A stretch of 64,000 nt of DNA, from the NCBI GenBank assembly GCA_052387675.1, contig JBQTIY010000004.1, forward strand, positions 100,011 to 164,010. Reading direction: 5' to 3'. This document shows positions 34,653-45,240 of this stretch, one piece after another. The stretch comes from JBQTIY01 sp052387675 (GTDB taxonomy: Bacteria; Planctomycetota; B15-G4). The notes beneath the pieces are model-generated. The model worked only from the letters and a program-made list of their open reading frames with translations, was not told the origin of the DNA and made no database searches. The position numbers and the translations under genes are program-made. The first letter of the stretch is position 1. Every line of letters begins with the position of its first letter.

Positions 34653-37565
34653 ATGAGCCTCACCGCTGGACACGACACTCAACCGGGGAGCACTGCGCCC
34701 GGTGCGCGGAGTCGTCGACGTGCGGGGAGCAGCTTCCTGGCGCCCAAGATGCTGGGCGCCGCCGTGGCCTTCCTGGGGGCCACCGTGCTGGTGAGCTGGT
34801 ACGGCAGCTCCCTGCACGCGCTGCGTCCGGAAAAACACGAAGCGGTCATGAGCTACAGCACCGCGCTGGGCTTTGTCCTGGCGGGCCTGGCTGTGATGTG
34901 CCACTGCTTCGGTCGCCCGCGCTTGGCCTTCTGGGGCGGCGTCCTGGCAGCGGGCTTGGGCAGCATGTCGCTAGCCGAGAATCTCCTGGGTCGCAGCCTG
35001 CACGTGGTGCGCTCGCTCTTTGGCGGCGCCTTCGTGCTTCCCGAACAAGTGCCGATGTCACCAGTCACGGCGCTGGGCTTTGCGCTGACCGGCTGTTTGC
35101 TCGTGACTTGGCGCGCGCCCCGCTCGAGTCAGCGCTGGCGCCGGCTGGCCATCGGCACGCTGGCCGCTTGCATCGTGGCGACGGGCTTCGTGGGCTTGCT
35201 GGCCTTCGTGATCTCCGATGGCTCGAGCTACGGCTGGGCCAAGCTCACGCTCATGGAAGCGCACACTGCCCTGGGTTTCGTGGGGCTGGGCGCCGCCTTC
35301 TTCCTGATGCTGACCCGCCTGCGCGAGGCACCCGAGGCGACGGGCTTGCCGGGCTGGGCGGCCTGGACGGTGAGCCTGGGCGTCGTGGCCCTCACGGTGA
35401 CTCTGTGGACCAGTCTCACCACGACCGACGCACGGCTCAGCAGCGTGGCCGCGATGCGCTCGCACGAAGCTGCCGTTGCGCACACCAACCAGGCCCTGCA
35501 ACTGCACCTGCGCACACTGGAACGCGCGGCGCGAACGGTCGGCACACTGCCGGAGCCGCCGCAGCAGCGCGCGGCCCTGCTGGAGCACGAAATCTCCGAG
35601 CTCGTCGGGGAGTTGCCCGGGCTGACCGGCGCCGCGCTGCTCGCCACGAATGACACGGTGGAATGGACCGATGGGCGGCGCGAGGCGGCCGAGCTGGAAG
35701 CCTCGCTCGCCGGCCGGCCGGAACTCCACTCGGCCCTGCGGCTGGCGCGCGACGAAGGTCTGGTCGCCGTCTCCGATCCGGCGAGCATCTTTGGCTCCAA
35801 CGAGGACTTCTTCGTCGTCGTGCCGGTCGGCGCGGCCGATGCGAACGGCCGGCGGCCGGTGCTGCTCTTCGAACACCAGGTGCAGCCCTTTTTCAGTTGG
35901 CTGGTCGGAGCGGGTGTTGATCGTGCTCTTGATGTCGAGCTGGCCACGGCCGAGGGGCGCTCTTTCTTCCAGACGCCCGGGCATGTCCCGGCGGATTCAC
36001 GAGCCCCGCACTCGGCCGACTCCCGGCTCACCACCGGACAGGTGGCTTTTGGCGACAAGCTCTGGACCGTCTCCGGCGTGGGCGACCGGGCGCTGATGCC
36101 CACGGGCAAGAACGCCGGCAACACGCTCATCCTTTGGTTTGGCCTGTTTCTGGCCGTGGCTCTGGGTGTGGTCATTCGTAAGTCGGAGCTCGTGCGGCAG
36201 CGCGCCGCTTCCTTGGCGGAGGCCAACCGGACCATCGAACGCAATGCCGCCTCGCTCGAGCAGGCCAACGCTTCGCTCGAGAGCCAGGCCATGCATCTGC
36301 GGGCGACAGAATCGCAGTTGCTGCGCACCGCGCGTGAAAAGCGCCGCGTACTCGACTCGCTCTCCGCTGTGCTCATCGGCGTGGATGGTGATGGGCGTGT
36401 CGTGGAGTGGAACAGTGTGGCCAGCCAGCTCTTCGGCCTGGGCGACGGCGACGCGCTGGGCCGCCCCTTTGAGGAGCTGCCCCTGAATTGGAATCGCGCC
36501 CAAGTGGCTGAGGCGGTACGCGAGTGCGTCGCCTCCGGTGAACGCGTGCGGCGTGATGGACTGGTCATCACACTGGCTTCCGGGACCACGCGCGTGCTGA
36601 GCATCACGCTCAGCCCCACGCAGGCCGACGAAGGCCGCGGCTACTCGCTCATTGGCGCCGACGTGACCGAGCGCCAGCAGCTCGAAATGCAACTGCACCA
36701 CGCGCAGCGCCTGGAAGCCGTGGGCACGCTGGCCGCGGGCATCGCCCACGAGATCAACACCCCCATGCAGTACGTCAGCGACAACCTGCGCTTCGTGAGC
36801 GACTCCGTCGGGCCGATCAACGATCTGCTGCGCCTGGTGCCCGAGCTTCTGGAGGCCGCGCGCGAGGGGCGCATCGAGCCCGCGCTGGCGCGGCGGCTCC
36901 AGCAGGCCGCGGATGCCACCGACTTGGCCTTCGTGCTCGAGCAACTGCCGGCCGCGCTGGGCGAGACCCAGGACGGCGTGCAGCGGGTGACCTCCATCGT
37001 GCGGGCCATGAAGGACTTCAGCCACCCCGGCGGCAGTGGGCGAGTGGCCTCCGACCTCAACCGCGCTCTGGAGACGACACTCGCTGTCGCACGCAACGAG
37101 TTCAAATACTGCGCAGACATCACCACAGACTTCGGCGAGCTGCCGCTCGTGGAGTGCTATCTGGCCGACCTGAATCAGGTCTTCCTCAATTTGCTGGTCA
37201 ACGCGGCCCACGCGATTCGCGAGAAAGTGGGCGAGCGCGGCGAGCGGGGCCAGCGCGGCGTGATCAGGATTCGCACGCGGCAAGAGGGCGACCAGGTGGA
37301 AGTGCGGATCGAAGACACCGGCGCGGGCATTCCGGAGTGGGCGCGCGCCAAAGTCTTCGAGCAGTTCTTCACCACCAAGGATGTCGGCCGGGGCACGGGC
37401 CTGGGCCTCTCCATTGCTCGCGCGGTGATCGTCGAAAAGCACCAGGGCTCGATCCGCTTCGAGTCGACGGTCGGCGTCGGCACGAGCTTCATCGTGCGTA
37501 TCCCCGTCACTTCGGCGCGCGAGGCACTGTCGGCCGCCGCGCCGTCCGCAGAAAGCCCGTCATGA
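34653..37565 (+). CDS. Membrane sensor histidine kinase with PAS domain
   Basis: 970 residues. About seven hydrophobic segments in residues 30-255 are followed by an outer sensory region (about 260-480), another membrane segment (about 488-508, LILWFGLFLAVALGVVI), a coiled coil, and a PAS domain (about 560-670, VLIGVDGDGRVVEWNSVASQLFG). The HisKA phosphoacceptor is His699 in AAGIAHEINTPMQYVSDNL, and the ATPase domain carries NAAHAIRE, DTGAGIPEWA and GTGLGLSIARA. It would phosphorylate one or both response regulators that follow. The stop overlaps the next start by 4 nt. A short GGCC-TAA-GGCC palindrome (34636-34646) overlaps a likely AAGG ribosome binding site. Confidence 0.9.
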   Translation: MSLTAGHDTQPGSTAPGARSRRRAGSSFLAPKMLGAAVAFLGATVLVSWYGSSLHALRPEKHEAVMSYSTALGFVLAGLAVMCHCFGRPRLAFWGGVLAAGLGSMSLAENLLGRSLHVVRSLFGGAFVLPEQVPMSPVTALGFALTGCLLVTWRAPRSSQRWRRLAIGTLAACIVATGFVGLLAFVISDGSSYGWAKLTLMEAHTALGFVGLGAAFFLMLTRLREAPEATGLPGWAAWTVSLGVVALTVTLWTSLTTTDARLSSVAAMRSHEAAVAHTNQALQLHLRTLERAARTVGTLPEPPQQRAALLEHEISELVGELPGLTGAALLATNDTVEWTDGRREAAELEASLAGRPELHSALRLARDEGLVAVSDPASIFGSNEDFFVVVPVGAADANGRRPVLLFEHQVQPFFSWLVGAGVDRALDVELATAEGRSFFQTPGHVPADSRAPHSADSRLTTGQVAFGDKLWTVSGVGDRALMPTGKNAGNTLILWFGLFLAVALGVVIRKSELVRQRAASLAEANRTIERNAASLEQANASLESQAMHLRATESQLLRTAREKRRVLDSLSAVLIGVDGDGRVVEWNSVASQLFGLGDGDALGRPFEELPLNWNRAQVAEAVRECVASGERVRRDGLVITLASGTTRVLSITLSPTQADEGRGYSLIGADVTERQQLEMQLHHAQRLEAVGTLAAGIAHEINTPMQYVSDNLRFVSDSVGPINDLLRLVPELLEAAREGRIEPALARRLQQAADATDLAFVLEQLPAALGETQDGVQRVTSIVRAMKDFSHPGGSGRVASDLNRALETTLAVARNEFKYCADITTDFGELPLVECYLADLNQVFLNLLVNAAHAIREKVGERGERGQRGVIRIRTRQEGDQVEVRIEDTGAGIPEWARAKVFEQFFTTKDVGRGTGLGLSIARAVIVEKHQGSIRFESTVGVGTSFIVRIPVTSAREALSAAAPSAESPS

Positions 37566-38194
37566 CGCGCCTGCTCTTCGTGGACGATGAACAGCGCGTG
37601 CTGGCCGGCCTGCGCCGTCAGCTCCACGGCCAGCGCACGGCCTGGGAGATGGAGTTCGCCCCCGGCGGCGAAGCGGCGCTGCGTCTCTTGGCGAGCCTGC
37701 CCGTGGACGTGCTCGTCACCGACATGCGCATGCCGGTCATCGACGGCGGCCAGCTACTGGCCCAGGTGGCCCGCGCCTACCCGCGCACGGGACGCATTGT
37801 GCTTTCTGGCCAGACCGATGATGAGCGGCTGGGCCGGCAGCCGGCCAACGCACAGTGCTTCGTCGACAAGCCCTGCCCGGCGGACCTGCTGGAGTCGGAG
37901 ATCCGCCGCTGCCTCAGCGTGCGCGCGGCGATCGATGCGCTGCAGTGGACGCAGGCACAGCAGCTCTGGGCCGGCCCGGTGGGCGAACTCGAAACCGCGC
38001 CGGCCGCTGAGCGCGAGAGCCTGTGCCGGCGACTGCTGAGCGCGGCACCGCCCGCTGCCGCAACGCGCGCACAACGACAGTTCATTTTGGCCTACGTTCT
38101 GCCCGCCTGGGGTCTGCCCGGAGCGGTCGAGCGCGGCCTGCTGCAAGACGAAGCCCCTTTGCCGGAGAGAGTTCCATGTCCCACGCGCTCCTGA
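37562..38194 (+). CDS. Response regulator with short C-terminal tail
   Basis: 210 residues from ATG 37562, which overlaps the kinase stop by 4 nt; the longer in-frame upstream reading is inside the kinase gene and is rejected. The receiver domain is complete: acidic pair in LLFVDDEQRV, phosphoacceptor Asp in VLVTDMRMPVIDG, the Ser/Thr in LSGQTD, and Lys in VDKPC. The tail (about 130-210) ends in ILAYVLPAWGLPGAVERGLL, similar to the last helix of HDOD output domains, but most of an HDOD domain is missing. It may be a stand-alone receiver or a reduced REC-HDOD protein. Confidence 0.85.
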   Translation: MTRLLFVDDEQRVLAGLRRQLHGQRTAWEMEFAPGGEAALRLLASLPVDVLVTDMRMPVIDGGQLLAQVARAYPRTGRIVLSGQTDDERLGRQPANAQCFVDKPCPADLLESEIRRCLSVRAAIDALQWTQAQQLWAGPVGELETAPAAERESLCRRLLSAAPPAAATRAQRQFILAYVLPAWGLPGAVERGLLQDEAPLPERVPCPTRS

Positions 38195-38875
38195 TCGTCG
38201 ACGATGAACCCAAGATCTTCCAGGCCTTGCGGCGCACGCTGCACCGCGAGCCCTACGAGATCCTTTACGCCGACAGCGGCGAGAAGGCCCTCGAGCTGCT
38301 GTCGCGGCGCGAAGTCGAAGTGCTCATTGCCGACGAGAACATGCCCGGCATGAAGGGCAATGTGCTGCTGGCCCGCTGCAAGCAGCAGTGGCCGGAGATG
38401 GTGCGCATGATGCTCACCGGCGACGCGCGCATCGAGACCATCGTTGCGGCCGTCAACCGCGGCGAGATCTTTCGCTTCTTCATCAAGCCCTGCAACGAGG
38501 CCGAACTCATCGTGTCGATCCGCGATGGCCTGCAGATGCGCGCGCTCAAGATCGCCGCGGCGCAACTGTTGAGCACGGTCAAAAAGCAGGGCGAGACCAT
38601 TCGCTTGATGAACGGGCAAGACGGCAGCCTGGCGAGCGGGAGCGCGGCCGTGGCGCCCGTGCCGGCGCGCGCTGGCCGAGTCCTGGGCGGCAGCAGCACC
38701 GCGCCCGGCGACTTGGCCGGCGGCTCGGGTACGGGCAGCAAGGTGCCGGCTGGCGACGGCGAGCCGCCCCGGCCTACAGCTCAGGAGCGCAGCGGCGTCT
38801 TCCACCTGCAGTCGGAAGACATGCCGGAGGATGTGGACGCACTCTTGAACGAGATCCGCAGCGAGCTGGAGAAGT

Positions 38876-38886
<11 letters not shown>
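38176..38886 (+). CDS. Response regulator with receiver domain and low-complexity tail
   Basis: 236 residues from ATG 38176, with GGAGAGA just upstream. The receiver domain has LLIVDDEPKI, the phosphoacceptor in VLIADENMPGMKGN, Thr in MLTGDARIE and Lys in FFIKPCNEAEL. A helical linker (residues about 125-150) and a Gly/Ala/Pro-rich low-complexity segment (about 155-210) follow. No DNA-binding or enzymatic output domain is seen, though the receiver type (with EIFRFFIKPC) is the one usually joined to HD-GYP domains. The gene overlaps the preceding regulator by 19 nt, and its end overlaps the convergent carB end by 11 nt. Confidence 0.85.
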
Positions 38887-42145
<3,259 letters not shown>

Positions 42146-42278
42146 GGAGGGCAGGTCTCCCGGTTCGTTTGCGGCCCAAAATTTCGGCCACTCTAACCGG
42201 AAGCCCGGGGCAGGGCGAGGGCTGCCGCGAGGGCTGCGGCTCGCACCGCGGGAGCCTGAGAAAGCTTTCCGTAAGAAA

Positions 42279-42288
42279 GGGCGCGCCC
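42279..42288. promoter_or_regulatory. Perfect 10-bp palindrome in a divergent intergenic region
   Basis: GGGCGCGCCC at 42279-42288 is a perfect palindrome in the gap between divergent carB and the ECF sigma gene. A CTTTC/GAAAG hairpin lies just before it (42265-42279). It could be an operator, but GC-rich DNA makes such palindromes common. Confidence 0.25.
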
Positions 42289-42329
42289 GGCCGTGATAGA
42301 GCCGGAGTCTGAAGCAATGAGGCCCTGCG

Positions 42330-42938
42330 ATGGATGATGACGCCGAGCGGTTGCGCCGCGCGGTCGCGCAGTACGAGCAGCCCCTGCTCCGCTACGCGGC
42401 CCGCCTGACCGGCGACGTCGAGTCCGCGCGCGACGTGGTGCAGGACACCTTCCTGCGCCTCTGCAAGCAGTCGCGCGCCTCGGTTGATGGTCACCTCGCC
42501 GAATGGCTCTTCACGGTCTGCCGCCACCGGGCGCTGGACCACCACCGCCAGGAGAGCCGCATGCAACGCAGCGTCCCGAAACTTGTCGCCACGAGCTCCG
42601 GCCAGCCGGGTGGCGCCACGGCCGGGGGCCCGCCCGAGGAGCCGGCCGCCTCGCCGCTCGACTCCGACCCCTTTCTGCGCAGCGAGCGCCGCGACTCCGC
42701 CGCGCGGGCTCTGACCTTGCTGGGAGCCTTGCCGGCCAATCAACAGGAAGTCCTGCGCCTCAAGTTCCAGGAAGGCCTCTCCTACAAGGAGATCGCCGGC
42801 GTCACGCAGCTCACCGTCAGTCACGTGGGCGTACTCATCCATCACGGGCTCAAGTCGTTGCGCGAACGGATGGATGGCATCGCGCGCCCGAGCCCTCGCG
42901 CTTTGCCGAGCCCCCGCACCTTGAAGGAGACACCATGA
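42330..42938 (+). CDS. ECF sigma factor
   Basis: 202 residues. The start has GAGG 7 nt upstream. Region 2 is EQPLLRYAARLTGDVESARDVVQDTFLRLCKQ with LAEWLFTVCRHRALDHHRQE; region 4 is LGALPANQQEVLRLKFQEGLSYKEIA with SHVGVLIHHGLKSLRERM. The linker between them is rich in Gly, Pro and Ala. The stop overlaps by 4 nt the start of a membrane VWA protein whose first 70 residues look like an anti-sigma segment. A coupled sigma/anti-sigma-like module is inferred. Confidence 0.9.
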   Translation: MDDDAERLRRAVAQYEQPLLRYAARLTGDVESARDVVQDTFLRLCKQSRASVDGHLAEWLFTVCRHRALDHHRQESRMQRSVPKLVATSSGQPGGATAGGPPEEPAASPLDSDPFLRSERRDSAARALTLLGALPANQQEVLRLKFQEGLSYKEIAGVTQLTVSHVGVLIHHGLKSLRERMDGIARPSPRALPSPRTLKETP

Positions 42939-45148
42939 AGACGAGCACCACGTCCGATGCCGCGGCCCAGCCGGCACCCGATGACGATCCGCGCCTGACC
43001 GCTTTCGCTCTCGGTGAACTCAGCGGTGAAGAGCTGGCTGCTGACCGCGCCGCGATCGAGGCGCTCTTGGCCAGGGATCCGGCGGCGCGCGCCGCAGTGG
43101 ACCAAGTTCGCGAGCTGGCCGGCGAGCTAACCCGTGAGCTAGCTGCGGAAGTTGCCGCCGATTCACAGGCACCGCCGCTCGCCGGTGCTCTGATCACAGC
43201 GCCACGCCGGACGGCGCGCTTGCGCCCTTGGCTCGTGCCCGCTCTGGCCGCCGCCGCGCTGCTCTTGCTCGTGTACACGCAGCGCCCGGAGCGAGTCGGG
43301 CCCGCGACGGTGCGTGAAGTTGCACGTTTGGAGCCAGTGAGCCCTTTTGAGTTTAAGTCTGACGCCCTGAACGTCGGTACCGAGCATGAGCTCGTTCAGC
43401 AGCTATCGCAGCTCGGCTACCTCGCCGAAGACGTTTCGTTTGCAGAGACACCGTCCCCTGCGGCGAGCAAACCCGCAGCAGAATTCGAAGTTGCCGGAGG
43501 CGCCCTCGCAGGTCGCGGTCGCGGTGCCGGACTTTTGGGTGCGGCGCCCGGCGCGGCACTCGGCCCGTCGGCTACCAGCGGCCTCGGATACATCGGCACT
43601 GGCGAGCCGGCCGGGACAGTCGGCGAGACCGTGCTGGACGGCGGCAGCGACCATTTCAGCCCGCGCTACTTCCGCGCGTGGCCGAGCACTGAGAGCTACG
43701 AGCCCATCGTCGAGCCGGGCTTTGTGTCTCCGTGGCAGGAGCCGCTCTCCACCTTCTCCGTGGATGTGGACACGGCGAGCTACTCCAACGCGCGGCGCTT
43801 CCTCAATGCCGGGCAGCTCCCGCCGGCCGACGCCGTGCGCCTCGAAGAGTTCATCAACTACTTCGACTACGACTATCCGCAGCCCTCCGGTGCGGAGCCT
43901 TTCTCGGTCACGGCCGATGTGGCGAGCTGCCCCTGGGCGCCCCAGCACCGCCTCGTGCGCATCGGCCTGCAAGGGCGCGAACTGCCGCAGGGCGAGCGGC
44001 CCGCGAGCAACTTGGTCTTCCTCGTGGACGTGTCGGGCTCGATGAACAGCCCCGACAAGCTGCCGCTCGTGCAGGCCTCGCTGCGCTTGCTCGTGGGGAA
44101 GCTCGACGAGCGCGACCGCATCGCGATCGTGGTCTATGCCGGCAGCGCCGGCCTTGTGCTGCCCTCGACGAGCTGCTCCGACAAGCTCAGCATTCTGAAC
44201 GCGCTTGACCGCCTGCAGGCCGGCGGCTCCACGGCCGGCGGCGCGGGCATTCAGCTCGCTTACCAGGTGGCGGCTCAGCACTTCCTGAAGGGCGGCACGA
44301 ACCGCGTGATCCTCGCCACCGACGGCGACTTCAACGTGGGGCTCACCGCGCGTGACGAACTCCAGGCGCTTATCGAGCGCTCCGCGCGCACCGGCGTCTT
44401 TCTCACGGTGCTGGGCTTCGGCACCGGCAACCTCAAGGATGGAACCGCCGAGCTGCTCGCCAACAAGGGCAACGGTCATTACGCCTACATCGATTCGCTC
44501 GACGAAGCGCACAAGGTGCTCGTGCGGGAGCTGGGCGGCACGCTCGTGACGATCGCCAAGGACGTCAAGCTGCAGATCGAGTTCAACCCAGGCCGAGTCG
44601 CGGCCTACCGGCTGCTCGGCTACGAGAACCGCACGCTCGCCGCGCAGGACTTCAACGACGACCGCAAGGACGCCGGCGAGATCGGCGCGGGCCACCGCGT
44701 GACCGCGCTCTACGAGATCGTGCCGCCGGGCGTGGCGCTGAATGCGCATGTCGATCCCCTCAAATATCAGGCCGCGCCAGGGGCGTCGGCGCAGCAAGGC
44801 TCTGAAGCGCAGCAGGCTGAACGGGCCGCGCAACTCATCGAGAGTCCGGAGCTGCTCACCGTGAAGTTGCGCTTCAAGGAGCCGGAAGGCGCCACCAGCA
44901 AGTTGCTCGAGCGGCCTGTGACCGACGCCGGCCGCAGCCTGGAGCAGGCCGATGAGGATCTGCGCTTCGCGGCGGCGGCGGCGGGCTTCGGCATGCTGCT
45001 GCGCGGCAGCGGCCACGCAGGCGAGGCCAGCTTCGGAAGCGTTTTCGCGCTCGCCGAGGGCGCCCGCGGCGAGGACGCCGACGGCTACCGGGGGGAGTTC
45101 GTTCGCTTGGTCCGCATCGCGGCCGCGCTGACGCCTGCTGCCCGCTGA
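42935..45148 (+). CDS. Membrane VWA-domain protein (YfbK type) with anti-sigma-like N-terminus
   Basis: 737 residues from ATG 42935, with GAAGGAGA upstream. The N-terminus (about 15-70: LTAFALGELSGEELAADRAAIEALL) looks like the cytoplasmic segment of anti-sigma-type proteins, followed by one membrane segment (about 95-112). Outside lie the YfbK-type N-terminal region (ESYEPIVEPGFVSPWQEPLSTFSVDVDTASYSN), a VWA domain whose MIDAS motif is FLVDVSGSMNSPDK with TDGDFNVG, and a C-terminal region (EFNPGRVAAYRLLGYENR) matching DUF3520. The VWA domain binds metal and proteins. The preceding ECF sigma gene overlaps by 4 nt. A role as a membrane-anchored sigma regulator is inferred. Confidence 0.85.
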   Translation: MKTSTTSDAAAQPAPDDDPRLTAFALGELSGEELAADRAAIEALLARDPAARAAVDQVRELAGELTRELAAEVAADSQAPPLAGALITAPRRTARLRPWLVPALAAAALLLLVYTQRPERVGPATVREVARLEPVSPFEFKSDALNVGTEHELVQQLSQLGYLAEDVSFAETPSPAASKPAAEFEVAGGALAGRGRGAGLLGAAPGAALGPSATSGLGYIGTGEPAGTVGETVLDGGSDHFSPRYFRAWPSTESYEPIVEPGFVSPWQEPLSTFSVDVDTASYSNARRFLNAGQLPPADAVRLEEFINYFDYDYPQPSGAEPFSVTADVASCPWAPQHRLVRIGLQGRELPQGERPASNLVFLVDVSGSMNSPDKLPLVQASLRLLVGKLDERDRIAIVVYAGSAGLVLPSTSCSDKLSILNALDRLQAGGSTAGGAGIQLAYQVAAQHFLKGGTNRVILATDGDFNVGLTARDELQALIERSARTGVFLTVLGFGTGNLKDGTAELLANKGNGHYAYIDSLDEAHKVLVRELGGTLVTIAKDVKLQIEFNPGRVAAYRLLGYENRTLAAQDFNDDRKDAGEIGAGHRVTALYEIVPPGVALNAHVDPLKYQAAPGASAQQGSEAQQAERAAQLIESPELLTVKLRFKEPEGATSKLLERPVTDAGRSLEQADEDLRFAAAAAGFGMLLRGSGHAGEASFGSVFALAEGARGEDADGYRGEFVRLVRIAAALTPAAR

Positions 45149-45158
45149 GCCGCGCGCG

Positions 45159-45187
45159 GTGACCGGTCTCCGCGCTCCGCCTATACT
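45159..45187 (+). promoter_or_regulatory. Sigma-70-type promoter upstream of the surface protein gene
   Basis: GTGACC (45159-45164; four of six to TTGACA) and TATACT (45182-45187; five of six to TATAAT) are separated by 17 nt. The predicted transcript would have a leader of about 46 nt, with a strong GGAGGAGG ribosome binding site before ATG 45241. The site lies just after the VWA gene stop. Confidence 0.45.
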
Positions 45188-45240
45188 GCGCGCCGCCGGA
45201 AGGCAGCCGGCAGCGCGCGGGAGCGGAGGAGGTTGTGGGC

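Noticed and set aside
37154..37561. Upstream extension of the first response regulator
   Set aside because: It overlaps the ATPase domain of the kinase gene; the receiver begins at ATG 37562.
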